Positions 41,999 through 51,367 of a stretch of 64,000 nucleotides of DNA are shown one piece after another; within the stretch, counting starts at the first letter, position 1, and the number at the start of each line of letters is the position of its first letter. Made by a program: the position numbers and the translations under genes. Source of the stretch: CAYYMD01 sp964472875 (GTDB taxonomy: Bacteria; Planctomycetota; Phycisphaerae; SM23-33); assembly GCA_964472875.1 (NCBI GenBank), contig CAYYMD010000002.1, forward strand, positions 1 through 64,000, in the 5' to 3' direction. Under the pieces are notes generated by a model, which saw nothing but the letters and a program-made list of their open reading frames with translations, made no database searches and was not told where the DNA came from.

Positions 41999-43732
41999 TT
42001 ACTCTTCAATAGAATCCTGTGGCTCGGAGCCGGTCAACGCCGACTGATAACGTTCGCGAAGACCCGGAGGCGGTTGTAAAACAAATTTAGCCGGTATATC
42101 TCCCGCCTCACACATGCGATAGAGCACGCCTACTATCTGGCTGTAAGTAAGTCCAAGGCCTTTGACATTACCTTCGTTATCCGGTTCCGCCAGGTTGCCC
42201 ATCGTCTTGACAAGTGAGGCGACGTTGAATTCCACGCGAAAATCTTCGGACAGCCCGCCGGTGCGGGGTATCTTTCTGAAAATCATAAATTTATCGTCGG
42301 ATTCCATTGCGTTGATAGTGACAAGATCGTCGTGTGAGTTGAAAAACAGCGGCTTTCTTATCGGTATCCTACCGCCGAAGAGCACAATCTTCGGCTTGCG
42401 ACTCTGCGTAGCGTAGATTACGTAATCCCGCTTGCTGTCGACGGCGTGAAGTCGGAAAGCACCGCCTATTTCATGCTCGGTTATACTCCCACTCTCGCCA
42501 CGGGAGAGAATCGCTTCATAGGCGGCCAGTCGCACCATGTCATTTTTACTGTTCAGAAGTCTCCTCAAAAGGCCGGACGCCCTGGTATAGTCCCTGCGTT
42601 TGCCGAGTTCCTGTATTGCCTGTAGCTGGTAAGGCGAATCATCTTTGCCCGCCATGTCCATTATCACTTCACCGGCAGCATCATCCCCTAAACGTAATCC
42701 GGTGCGTGCGGTATAGAAAGCCGCGGCCTGATTGCTGTTGGTGTAAAGGTGTGATATTTGCGGCAGTATCTGTCTTCCCATCGCCTCCAGGATTAGGGCA
42801 AGTTCCTCATGCTCGGCGCCGGACTGCTTCATCGCGCCGGCTATTTGACGGGCCTTCACCTCCCAGTCACCGGGGGATTTACTCAGCGGCAGGTGCGTCA
42901 CCAGATTCATGTAATGCCTGAAGTTTTTCCTGAATTGTCGCGGAACTTCCAATTGAACCAGGGACGGATTTATGGCGTTGGCGATGCGTGCGCCGGATCC
43001 ATATCGCCCGTTTATCCTTCGCTGTATAAGACTGCACCGCGCGTAGTCGGGGCTGCGGAGCATCAGGCGCAATTCCCGAGCCCGCTTGGATTTCCCCCCA
43101 CCAAGTACCCTGCCCATACGAAGCTTTGTCGCCTGGGTGGGCTTGGAGGCATCAATAAACGGATTCACAAAAACCGAGCCCGACGCCATGGCCCATACTT
43201 TCGAGCCGCTTTCCGGACTGGTCTGAAAAGACGTAGCCAGCCGCAATTCCGTGGGCATAAGCATTCCGCCTTCGAGACTACTGGTCTGGGTCTGAGGCAG
43301 GGCCTGTACAAAAACGTCGAAGTTTTGACCTTTGGGAAGTCCGGGAGGTATTATGCCGCGAACTTCCACTACTGCTGTGTCATTATCGCGTATTACGCGC
43401 TGAGGAGTGATGTTCTCCAGTCCGGCCGAGGCCGAACCAATTTTATGTCTGGCCAGATACTGCACCAGATATTTTTCCAGACTGGGTGGCACCTCGGAAG
43501 AGCCGTTTTTGCCCAGACCTACAACAAGGCCGAACCCACGCACAGGCAAATACCCCCCATCAATCAAGGTGGCATATTCGCTTATCGTTCCCCGGACACT
43601 GAGGGGCAACTCGGTTTCCGGTTGTGTAGTGGGCTGCTCCTTATCCTCCATCTTCATAAATTTTTTAACGTGGTCACACCCGCCAACAATCAGACAAAAA
43701 GCTGCCAGCAATGTAATAAAATACTTCGGCAT
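41999..43732 (-). CDS. FlgI-like lipoprotein with HEAT-like insertion
   Basis: A 577-residue homologue of the flagellar P-ring protein FlgI. Matches include GFGLVVGLGKNG (about residues 67-78), VEVRGIIPPGLPKGQNFDVFVQALP, SLEGGMLMPTELR and VWAMASGSVFV. A C-terminal piece ends IVGVLYRMCEAGDIPAKFVL. Unlike FlgI it starts with a lipoprotein signal (LIVGGC, Cys19). About 200 residues are inserted between the two FlgI-like parts, including HEAT-like helical pairs (SPYQLQAIQELGKRRDY). The start at 43732 has GAGG six bases before it. No flagellar gene is near. Confidence 0.75.
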   Translation of the reverse strand: MPKYFITLLAAFCLIVGGCDHVKKFMKMEDKEQPTTQPETELPLSVRGTISEYATLIDGGYLPVRGFGLVVGLGKNGSSEVPPSLEKYLVQYLARHKIGSASAGLENITPQRVIRDNDTAVVEVRGIIPPGLPKGQNFDVFVQALPQTQTSSLEGGMLMPTELRLATSFQTSPESGSKVWAMASGSVFVNPFIDASKPTQATKLRMGRVLGGGKSKRARELRLMLRSPDYARCSLIQRRINGRYGSGARIANAINPSLVQLEVPRQFRKNFRHYMNLVTHLPLSKSPGDWEVKARQIAGAMKQSGAEHEELALILEAMGRQILPQISHLYTNSNQAAAFYTARTGLRLGDDAAGEVIMDMAGKDDSPYQLQAIQELGKRRDYTRASGLLRRLLNSKNDMVRLAAYEAILSRGESGSITEHEIGGAFRLHAVDSKRDYVIYATQSRKPKIVLFGGRIPIRKPLFFNSHDDLVTINAMESDDKFMIFRKIPRTGGLSEDFRVEFNVASLVKTMGNLAEPDNEGNVKGLGLTYSQIVGVLYRMCEAGDIPAKFVLQPPPGLRERYQSALTGSEPQDSIEE

Positions 43733-44004
43733 GATATACCTCTGTCGCATTCTGTGGTAGTTATCGGACCCTCCCAGGTTCGAGCTTGAGGGTTTTACGC
43801 CTTTGAAATCGCTTGGTCGCACTGGCACTCATATTTACCCTCTCGGCGTGTTAACCCATAACCCAAATAGACTATAAATAGAGCGTACAGTATATATCCG
43901 ATTGTCTATAAATATTGCGTAAATATCCTTCAATTCACCTTTTCTACCCGCTCCTTTGAGGGCAGGTAAGGTCTACTGGCTCTTTTCGGTTCACCTGGGA
44001 AATT
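43733..44004. other. 272-base gap between the LysM and FlgI-like genes
   Basis: No gene is visible. The gap contains two copies of CTATAAAT (near 43872 and 43909), and TTCTATAAATCG at the LysM 3' end repeats the same word. An AT-rich promoter for the FlgI-like gene is likely here, but I could not fix -35 and -10 boxes. Confidence 0.4.
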
Positions 44005-44967
44005 CTATAAATCGAATATAGGCCGATTATCTCCGGCATCCGGCTCTTCGGGCTCTTCGCGAGACGGCCGGGCCGGTGTTGTAACATCCTCGACTGCCGC
44101 GCCCTCGAGATCGGGGATTCTGAGTTTTTGCCCGGGCTGGAGACTATTGCTGTCGACATCAGGATTGGCTTTCTGGATGAGATACCAGTACTTGCCGTTG
44201 CCGTACACCTTATTGGAAATTCCCCAGAATCCGGCGTCGCCTTTCTTTACAGTGTAAATATTACCCGACAACGTGCCGCCTTCTTCCTCCACTGAGCCCG
44301 TGCTATGGCGACCGGTCGGTGTCCCGGTCCGGCTCAACTCCGGAATTTTAAGCACCTGGCCTGCCTGAAGTCTGCGGGGGTCAACGTCCGGGTTGGCATC
44401 CTGAATCAGGCGCCAGTGCTTTCCGCTGCCGTATACCTTTTCCGCTATACCCCAGAATCCGGCATCGCCCTCCTTGACCACATACGTGTCCCCGCCGGTG
44501 GAACGGGGCGTAGTTATATCCTCTGTCCCCGGCGTCTCTATCTCTTCATCTTCGGGTTCCACCGGCACAATCAGCGGTTCGTATCCGCCTTCCAGCACCG
44601 TTTCTTCCGGACCTCTTTCGGTATCGGCGGCGGCCATCTCTGTATCCTCGGGGATGCCCGGCAGGTCTGTATCCTCGGGGCCAACATCTACATCTGCTGG
44701 ACCTGTCGTTTCATCTCCGGGCGAAGTTTCATTATCGCCGATACTTGGCTGAATTATACCGCCTTCTTCGTCTTCCGGGGCGGTAGTCGTCTCGTCACCC
44801 GGCGGAGGGGTTTCTTCCGGCAGGTTGAACGCCGTGGGCTCCTGCTGCTTTTGCTCTTCTGTCGGCTGTTGTGGTTCGCTTTCACCACCCACCACGACAA
44901 AATAAATTACAGCCAAAACCACAATGAACAACCCAATTGCTATCCCAATCTTGAGTTCACTACGCAT
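44005..44967 (-). CDS. Membrane-anchored protein with two LysM domains
   Basis: A 320-residue envelope protein. An N-terminal anchor helix (about residues 7-26) is followed by a long acidic Pro/Glu/Thr/Asp-rich linker (about 30-150). Two LysM-like repeats (about 158-208 and 237-287) share VKEGDAGFWGIAEKVYG / VKKGDAGFWGISNKVYG and NPDVD...LQ.GQ.L.IP. LysM usually binds peptidoglycan, so it may tether a membrane component to the wall. A short Pro/Glu tail ends the protein. It lies upstream of the FlgI-like lipoprotein on the same strand. Confidence 0.88.
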   Translation of the reverse strand: MRSELKIGIAIGLFIVVLAVIYFVVVGGESEPQQPTEEQKQQEPTAFNLPEETPPPGDETTTAPEDEEGGIIQPSIGDNETSPGDETTGPADVDVGPEDTDLPGIPEDTEMAAADTERGPEETVLEGGYEPLIVPVEPEDEEIETPGTEDITTPRSTGGDTYVVKEGDAGFWGIAEKVYGSGKHWRLIQDANPDVDPRRLQAGQVLKIPELSRTGTPTGRHSTGSVEEEGGTLSGNIYTVKKGDAGFWGISNKVYGNGKYWYLIQKANPDVDSNSLQPGQKLRIPDLEGAAVEDVTTPARPSREEPEEPDAGDNRPIFDL

Positions 44968-45073
44968 TTTTTTGCTCCTCTAACATGCAAATATACCCTG
45001 ATTATAATAACATACATCCAAGGTCGAATGGCAAACAATTTCTCTAATGAATTATATCATTTTTCTCCTCATC

Positions 45074-45091
45074 CGCCAGCATATACTGGCG
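45074..45091. other. Hairpin in the ackA-LysM gap
   Basis: CGCCAG-CATATA-CTGGCG forms a 6-bp stem just after the ackA stop on the minus strand. There is no clear T-run, so it is a weak terminator candidate. An AT-rich TATAAT-like word (45000-45005, minus strand) lies downstream before the LysM gene. Confidence 0.35.
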
Positions 45092-45100
45092 AGCGGAAAA

Positions 45101-46318
45101 CTATACGCCGCTTGTTTTGCCACAGCGGATAATTTCGGCCGTGTCGCGGGCAATCAGAAGTTCCTCGTTTGTGGGAATAACCCACACGGGAAAACCCGAA
45201 CCGTCTTTTGTTACCGGGCCCGCACGGCCGCCTGTTGTGTCGTCGTTACGTTTTTGGTCGAATTCGACGCCCAAATGTTCCAGGGCTTTGCAGATTCGCT
45301 GTCGAACCGGACGTGAATTTTCGCCGATTCCGCCGGTAAGGACCACCGCATCGAGAGACGGCAACACCGCGCGGTATGCCCCAATATACTTAACCACTTT
45401 ATACACAAACATTTCTACCGCCAGCCGGGCGCTCTCATCGCCCTTGTCGACGGCCTGGAGGCAATTCCGCATATCGTTGCTTACTCCGCTGACGCCCAGC
45501 AGCCCCGACTGCTTGTTAAGGGCCTTCTGAACATCATCGGCCGACATACCATTTTCCATCATATAGAACACCACCGCCGGATCGATATCACCGCTGCGTG
45601 TGCCCATCATCAGTCCCTCCAGCGGAGTCATTCCCATAGAATGGTCCGCCGCCCTGCCGCCCCGCACGGCGGTTATAGAACAGCCGTTGCCCAAATGGGC
45701 CGTGATGATATTCATATTGTCGGTGTCTTTCCCCAGCAGTTCCGCTGCCCGATATGTAACATACCGATGGCTGGTGCCGTGAAAACCGTACTTCCGCACG
45801 CCGTAATCATGATACCACTTCTTGGGCACTGCGTAACGATACGCCACAGGCGGCATTGAAGCCAGGAATGCCGTGTCGAAAACGGCCACGTTGGGCTTGC
45901 CGGGCAGGGCCTCCATGGCTGCACGAATACCCGCAAGATTGGCGGGGTTATGCAGCGGAGCCAGTTTACTGTGGCGACTGATAATGTCGATTAGGTTGTC
46001 GTCGACCAGGGCCGATTCGGAAATTTCTTCTCCCCCGTGCACCGCCCGATGGCCCAGCCCGTCTATCTTGTCGGCCGAGTCAATGACACCGACGTCGGCA
46101 TCTGTCAGCGTCTCGAGTATGATTTGGAATCCCTTTTTATGATCGGCCGAACCGGCGTCCTTTTGGATTTCCTCTCCCTCCGTCGGCGTGTGATGCAGTT
46201 CCGCCTCGCCGCTGCCGAGCCGTTCAATATACCCCTTGGCCAGAACGCTCTCATCAGCCATGTTAAATAACTGGTATTTAATCGAACTGCTGCCGCAATT
46301 CACTACAAATATCAACAT
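45101..46318 (-). CDS. ackA: Acetate kinase
   Basis: Interconverts acetyl phosphate + ADP and acetate + ATP; with Rnf this suits fermentative energy metabolism. ASKHA-fold motifs are present: the opening VVNCGSSSIKYQLF (residues 5-18), GHRAVHGGE, YRYAVPKKWY, YGFHGTSHRYV, AHLGNGCSI, GMTPLEGLMMGTRSGDIDP and VLTGGIGENS. The 405-residue length is standard. Phosphotransacetylase is not in the window. It is divergent from hisF. Confidence 0.95.
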   Translation of the reverse strand: MLIFVVNCGSSSIKYQLFNMADESVLAKGYIERLGSGEAELHHTPTEGEEIQKDAGSADHKKGFQIILETLTDADVGVIDSADKIDGLGHRAVHGGEEISESALVDDNLIDIISRHSKLAPLHNPANLAGIRAAMEALPGKPNVAVFDTAFLASMPPVAYRYAVPKKWYHDYGVRKYGFHGTSHRYVTYRAAELLGKDTDNMNIITAHLGNGCSITAVRGGRAADHSMGMTPLEGLMMGTRSGDIDPAVVFYMMENGMSADDVQKALNKQSGLLGVSGVSNDMRNCLQAVDKGDESARLAVEMFVYKVVKYIGAYRAVLPSLDAVVLTGGIGENSRPVRQRICKALEHLGVEFDQKRNDDTTGGRAGPVTKDGSGFPVWVIPTNEELLIARDTAEIIRCGKTSGV

Positions 46319-46525
46319 TGCTCAGGTTCCTTTACTCCGGCTTCCTCGGCCGCTCTCAATAACGCCCCATGCATTAACTATGCCAAAACCGTGCCGCTGT
46401 CAAACGCCATCTCAGTAATTTTACGGCGTTTTGCTTATCAATCTGCGGAATCCGACAATAATTGCCGATTGCGAACAAGGACGGGTTGGGTATAGAATAG
46501 CGGGTGTCATTTGTGAGTTTAATAT

Positions 46526-47338
46526 ATGCTGGCTAAGCGAATAATCCCGTGCCTCGATATCGACGAAGGCCGCGTCGTAAAAGGCGTGTACTTTGAAAAT
46601 CTTCGTGACGCCGGCGACCCGGTTGAGGTCGCCCGCAGTTACGACCAACAGGGCGCCGACGAACTGGTTCTGCTGGACATAACCGCCAGCCATCAGCAGC
46701 GCGATATACTGCTGGACGTAGTCCGCGCCGTGGCCGAGGAGGTGTTCATCCCCTTCACCGTCGGCGGAGGCATATACACCATCGAACACTGCCGCTCTCT
46801 GCTGAATGCCGGTGCCGACAAAGTTTCCATCAACACCGCGGCCGTAAAGGACCCCGGGTTCATAACTACCGCTGCGGAGTATTTTGGCTCGCAGTGCATA
46901 GTGGTGGCCATCGACCCCAAGCGTATTAATCGCAACGGCGTAGAAGACTGGGAAGTCCACACCGAAGGCGGCCGCGTGCCGTCCGGCCTGGAGGCGGTCT
47001 CGTGGGCCAGAGAAGTCCAGCAGCGGGGAGCGGGCGAGATTCTGCTTACCGTCATGAATGCCGACGGGACGCAGTCGGGTTATGATATGGAAATCACCCG
47101 TGCAGTTTCCCGTGCAGTCAAGATACCCGTCATCGCCTCCGGCGGCGCCGGCGGTCCGGAGGACATATACAGGGTTCTCACCGAAGGCGGCGCCGACGCG
47201 GCGCTTGCGGCCAGTATTTTTCATTATAAAACTTATACCGTCGAACAAACTAAACGGTACCTTGCAGAAAGAAGCGTACCGGTAAGATTAACGAAACCCA
47301 AGCCCCCGACTGAATTGAAAAATGAGTCAGCAAAATAA
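46526..47338 (+). CDS. hisF: Imidazole glycerol phosphate synthase subunit HisF
   Basis: Cyclase subunit that uses ammonia from HisH to make IGP and AICAR in histidine biosynthesis. The TIM-barrel has the N-terminal RIIPCLDIDEGRVVKG with catalytic Asp11, FTVGGGI and the phosphate site ASGGAGG. The conserved stretch usually written SMDRDGT reads VMNADGT here. The length of 270 includes a ~15-residue C-terminal tail. HisH and other his genes are absent nearby, and the gene overlaps pilT by 17 bases. Confidence 0.94.
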   Translation: MLAKRIIPCLDIDEGRVVKGVYFENLRDAGDPVEVARSYDQQGADELVLLDITASHQQRDILLDVVRAVAEEVFIPFTVGGGIYTIEHCRSLLNAGADKVSINTAAVKDPGFITTAAEYFGSQCIVVAIDPKRINRNGVEDWEVHTEGGRVPSGLEAVSWAREVQQRGAGEILLTVMNADGTQSGYDMEITRAVSRAVKIPVIASGGAGGPEDIYRVLTEGGADAALAASIFHYKTYTVEQTKRYLAERSVPVRLTKPKPPTELKNESAK

Positions 47339-48458
47339 CGACAGTAATAAGAATAAATCCCCCAGACTCCAGAAATATTTCGAGGCAATGATAAAGGCGG
47401 ACGCCTCGGACCTGCACCTCAAGTCCGGCTCTCCGCCGCACATTCGCACCACCGGCGACATCAAACCCGCGCAGTCTCCGCCGCTGAGCGAACAGGAACT
47501 TTCGGAACTCATCGACGAACTGCTCACCGAGCAGCAGAAAAAGCAGTACCAGCAGATAGGCAGCGTAGATGTCGCCTACGAAGTCGCGCAGTCTGATCGT
47601 TTCAGGATTAACATATACAGGCAGCGCGGCAGGCCCGCACTTGCAGCCAGAAGGGTTTCCGCACAGATACCCGATTTCGAAGCGCTGCATCTTCCGCCGG
47701 TTATTAAGAAAATATCACAACACCAACAGGGACTCGTGCTGGTGGCCGGGCCTACCGGATGCGGAAAAAGCACGACGCTGGCCGCCATGCTGAATAACAT
47801 CAATAAGAGCCGCCGCTGCCACATCGCGACGGTGGAAGACCCCATAGAGTATCTCTACCGAGAAGAACAGGCCCTTATCAGTCAACGGGAAATCGGCATA
47901 GACGTTGATTCGTACGATACGGCCCTGAAGTACCTCATGCGCAGCGATCCTGATATAATACTCATCGGTGAAATGCGAAGTGCCGACACTTTCCAGACGG
48001 CTCTCCATTCGGCCGAGACCGGACACATGGTCTTCAGCACGATACATGCTTCCACTGCTCCCGGAGCGGTCAGCCGCACCCTGGACTATTTCCCCCCCGA
48101 CTCGCGCGATGTGGCCCGCCTGTCTTTGTCGACCAATCTGGTGGCGATAATCTGCCAGAAACTTCTGCCCAGCATCGCAAAAGATTTTGACAGAGTACCG
48201 GCTGTAGAAGTCATGCTTAATAACGCGTATATTCGCCGCCTGATAGCCGAAGGACGAGACGGAGAGCTGCGCGATGCACTGAAGGCCGGCGAAAAAGAAG
48301 GTATGCAAACCTTTTCAAAAAGTCTCATGGACCTTATACAGAAAGCATATATCGAACCAAAAACCGCCTACGACGTGGCCCCCAACGTGGATGAGTTAAA
48401 AATGATGATGAAAGGCATAAAGGCCGATTCGGGCGGAACGTTCGGAAGGTCTTCTTAA
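47322..48458 (+). CDS. pilT: Type IV pilus retraction ATPase PilT
   Basis: Hexameric ATPase of the PilT/PilU group that powers pilus disassembly and twitching. The N-terminal PAS-like domain starts KADASDLHLKSGSPP. Walker A GPTGCGKSTTLAAML, the Asp box TVEDPIEYL, Walker B SDPDIILIGEMRSADT, the His box HSAETGHMVFSTIHAST and the late GMQTFSKSLMDL are all intact. 378 residues. It overlaps hisF and is followed 4 bases later by a degenerate GspE-like gene. No pilin or PilB gene is visible. Confidence 0.94.
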   Translation: MSQQNNDSNKNKSPRLQKYFEAMIKADASDLHLKSGSPPHIRTTGDIKPAQSPPLSEQELSELIDELLTEQQKKQYQQIGSVDVAYEVAQSDRFRINIYRQRGRPALAARRVSAQIPDFEALHLPPVIKKISQHQQGLVLVAGPTGCGKSTTLAAMLNNINKSRRCHIATVEDPIEYLYREEQALISQREIGIDVDSYDTALKYLMRSDPDIILIGEMRSADTFQTALHSAETGHMVFSTIHASTAPGAVSRTLDYFPPDSRDVARLSLSTNLVAIICQKLLPSIAKDFDRVPAVEVMLNNAYIRRLIAEGRDGELRDALKAGEKEGMQTFSKSLMDLIQKAYIEPKTAYDVAPNVDELKMMMKGIKADSGGTFGRSS

Positions 48459-48462
48459 AAGG

Positions 48463-50136
48463 ATGCACATGGAATACCAGTTAGTAAATACAGGGATACT
48501 CGCGGCGGCCGCCCTCCCCGCCGGCGGATATATTTCGCTGTTCAAATTAGTTTTTATGCTTTTGGTGCTGACGCCATGGATTTTCATTCTGCCGTGGGTG
48601 TTTGACGATGCACGCAAATTCGGACGGCTTCAGCCGATCTGGACTGCCGCGGTTATGGCAGCCGGTATCCTGTCCTTTATCATATGGCTGTTGGTGCCCA
48701 TTTACCTTATTGGCCTTGGGGTTCACCTGATATTGACCTGGGCCACCTGCATCTCCTACGTGTACTACCGCGACCAGAAAGTGCAACCCGAAGGCAGAGT
48801 GCTTACCTCCGAACACCTTAAAGGCATCCTGACGTTTCAGCGCAGTGCCAAAAAAATAGATGTTCTCGAAAAAGTCAAGATTTACGGCGACGACGGCAAG
48901 CCGAAGGGCGAGTCGGCCGGCAATCAGCAGCGCCGGATTTATAACATGGCTCAGGATTTTCTGTACGATGTGATTTACCATCGGGCCAGTGAAGTGGATA
49001 TCACACCCGCGGGAAATAATGCGCGAGTGAGGTTCGTGATAGACGGCGTGGTTAACGAAAGACCGCCCATGGAACTGCCCGACAGTCAGGCGCTTATCCA
49101 GTTTCTAAAGGCGTCCGCCGGCATGGACCCCAATGAGATACGCAAACCGCAAAAGGGCTCAATATCCATCGACCTGGGAGGAGTGGGTAACGCCACCGAT
49201 ATGATGATAACCACCGACGGCACCACCCAGGGACAGAAAATGCGGTTGAAGGTCGTTCAGGAAATAGCCCGCACGAAACTCGACGAACTCGGCATCACCG
49301 ATGACGTTATGGGAAAGCTTCGGCAGATGATTGCCTCAGACAACGGGTTGATTATTGTCTCTGCACCGGCGGGCAACGGGCTGACCAGCACCCTATATTC
49401 GCTGTTGAGGGAACACGACGCTTACGTCAAGCAGATCATGGCGTTCGAAAGCAAAAATATCATAGACCTGGAAAACGTAACTCAGCGTACTTACAGCTCC
49501 GATAATGACCTGGAGAGCGAACTCCAGGCGGGTTTGCGGCTTGACCCTGACGTAGTAATGGTCGACAAATGCCCGGACAAAAGAACCGCCGAACTTATTA
49601 CCCAGGCGGCACAGTCCAAAAATGTTCTGCTGGGCATAAGGGCGAGCAGTGCATTCCAGGCGCTGGCCAAATGGGTCAAGGTACGCGGCGATGCCGCCGG
49701 CGCTACCGAGAACCTGCTTGGAGTCCTCTGCCAGGTGCTGGTGCGCAAACTCTGCCCTAACTGCCGCGAGGCATACCATCCGGACCCGAAAATGCTCGCC
49801 AAGGCAAACATACCCGCCGACCAGGCCAGGCAGTTCTATCGCCCGCCCACGAAACCGCTCACGGATGAAAAAGGCAACGAGATAACCTGCATGACGTGCC
49901 AGGGAACCGGCTATTTCGGCAGGACGGGCGTGTTCGAACTTTTGAAAATAAATGACGAAATCAGGCAGCTGATAATAGAAAATGCCTCGCTGGATAAAAT
50001 AAAGACCACATGCAGAAAGCAAAAAATGCTCTACCTGCAGGAACAGGCGCTGAAGAAAGTTATCAGCGGCGAAACGAGCGTCAGGGAAGTTATCCGCGTT
50101 ACCCAGCCGGAAAAGCGACCCGGTGACAAGAGTTAA
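48463..50136 (+). CDS. Membrane-anchored GspE/PilB-like pseudo-ATPase
   Basis: A 557-residue homologue of type II secretion/type IV pilus ATPases with unusual features. The N-terminus has three hydrophobic helices (about residues 23-45, 60-76 and 80-100), unlike cytosolic GspE/PilB. Walker A reads SAPAGNGLTSTLY (300-312), so the invariant Lys is Leu307. Walker B reads DPDVVMVDKCPD, with Lys in place of the catalytic Glu. The His box is lost (GIRASSAF). The zinc-binding pair CPNC...CMTC and GRTGVFELL are kept. It follows pilT by 4 bases and probably regulates or scaffolds rather than hydrolyses ATP. Confidence 0.85.
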   Translation: MHMEYQLVNTGILAAAALPAGGYISLFKLVFMLLVLTPWIFILPWVFDDARKFGRLQPIWTAAVMAAGILSFIIWLLVPIYLIGLGVHLILTWATCISYVYYRDQKVQPEGRVLTSEHLKGILTFQRSAKKIDVLEKVKIYGDDGKPKGESAGNQQRRIYNMAQDFLYDVIYHRASEVDITPAGNNARVRFVIDGVVNERPPMELPDSQALIQFLKASAGMDPNEIRKPQKGSISIDLGGVGNATDMMITTDGTTQGQKMRLKVVQEIARTKLDELGITDDVMGKLRQMIASDNGLIIVSAPAGNGLTSTLYSLLREHDAYVKQIMAFESKNIIDLENVTQRTYSSDNDLESELQAGLRLDPDVVMVDKCPDKRTAELITQAAQSKNVLLGIRASSAFQALAKWVKVRGDAAGATENLLGVLCQVLVRKLCPNCREAYHPDPKMLAKANIPADQARQFYRPPTKPLTDEKGNEITCMTCQGTGYFGRTGVFELLKINDEIRQLIIENASLDKIKTTCRKQKMLYLQEQALKKVISGETSVREVIRVTQPEKRPGDKS

Positions 50137-50164
50137 AAAGATGATTGCCCGACAGGAGTAAAAG

Positions 50165-51325
50165 ATGGCTGTTCAAGCACTTGCTGCGGTTGCCGTTGTG
50201 GCAATAGCGTTTTATCAATCTGTCAGGGGGCTGTTCAGCGCCATGTTGATGACGATACTGACCGTTATCTGCACCTTGCTGGCCTTTGGTTTTTACGAAC
50301 CGCTGGCCCGGTGGCTTCTATATACCCGCCAGCCCGCAACCGCCGATGCGATAATGCTGATTGCGCTTTTTGTTATACCTTTGCTGGTGTTGAGACTTGT
50401 ATTCGATAAATTTATCGCGCAGGAAATATCGCTGGGGGTATGGCCTGACCGCATCATTGGCGGCGCTTTGGGACTGTTGACGGGAATACTGGCGGCGGGA
50501 GTGTTGACCATCGCCATCCAGATGCTTCCCTTCGGCAAATCGGTTTTGACTTTCCGTCCTTTTGACGACGCCCTCAATCGGCGGCAGTCTCTCGCCCCCT
50601 TCTACAGTGACCAGTTCACCACGGGACTGGTGGATATCGCCTCGGCCGGGTCACTGTCGGGCAATCGGCGATTCGGCAACTCCCACGACAACCTGACACT
50701 GGAATTATTCTGCGCGCGCAACAGGGCAGGCAAAAAGGGACGAATCGACGCCCTGCCGGATTCCCTGAGTATCTTCGGCGCCTATGAAATCAGCCAGCAC
50801 GACATAAAGGGTATGGACCGGATCCCGCCCGCCCCACTGCTGCCGTCAAACGCGCCGACGAAACCGGTGGTTATAAGAACCGGCATAAGCGAACAGGCCA
50901 GGGGTGAAAATGACTGGTGGCGGCTGCCGGGCACGCACTTTCGGCTCGTCGGCCCAGACGGGCAGAGTCATTATCCCGTGGGCTTCCTGACTTACGTCAC
51001 GGAGCAAAAGGTCCGGGAAGAAGACAGACTCAATCCCGGCTGGAAGTTCTTTACTCCACCCGAGAAAGACAACCAGTGGCAATACGCGGACCTGCTGGTC
51101 GCGCGGCCGTGGTCTCATAAAGGCGGGCCGAAAGTACTAACGGTTGACTGGGTGTATCAGTTGCCGGCCGGCAAAGACGAGGGCTACTACATGGTGTTCA
51201 GGCGCGTTGCGCGTGCTTCGGTGCCAAAAATCTCCGGGGACATGCCCTTTGAAGAACTCCGCAAACTTTCCGAGCAACAGAAACCGCAAAAACCGCTATA
51301 CAGAAACCCGGCTTCCTGGGATTAA
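50165..51325 (+). CDS. CvpA-like membrane protein with C-terminal soluble domain
   Basis: A 386-residue protein. Four hydrophobic helices (about residues 2-20, 23-45, 58-80 and 98-120) with an overall CvpA-like layout are followed by a ~260-residue soluble domain with no motif I recognise (for example DWWRLPGTHFRLVGPDG). It is 28 bases downstream of the pseudo-ATPase and likely in the same operon, suggesting a shared membrane assembly with PilT. CvpA of E. coli is linked to colicin V production and envelope stress. The family call is tentative. Confidence 0.6.
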   Translation: MAVQALAAVAVVAIAFYQSVRGLFSAMLMTILTVICTLLAFGFYEPLARWLLYTRQPATADAIMLIALFVIPLLVLRLVFDKFIAQEISLGVWPDRIIGGALGLLTGILAAGVLTIAIQMLPFGKSVLTFRPFDDALNRRQSLAPFYSDQFTTGLVDIASAGSLSGNRRFGNSHDNLTLELFCARNRAGKKGRIDALPDSLSIFGAYEISQHDIKGMDRIPPAPLLPSNAPTKPVVIRTGISEQARGENDWWRLPGTHFRLVGPDGQSHYPVGFLTYVTEQKVREEDRLNPGWKFFTPPEKDNQWQYADLLVARPWSHKGGPKVLTVDWVYQLPAGKDEGYYMVFRRVARASVPKISGDMPFEELRKLSEQQKPQKPLYRNPASWD

Positions 51326-51367
51326 CCACACTGCCTGCCGAATTGCCGCCGCGTAATCTTATATCGG

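Noticed and set aside
41999..43732. Flagellar gene cluster
   Set aside because: Only a FlgI-like protein is present; neighbours are smc and a LysM protein, with no other flagellar gene in 64 kb.
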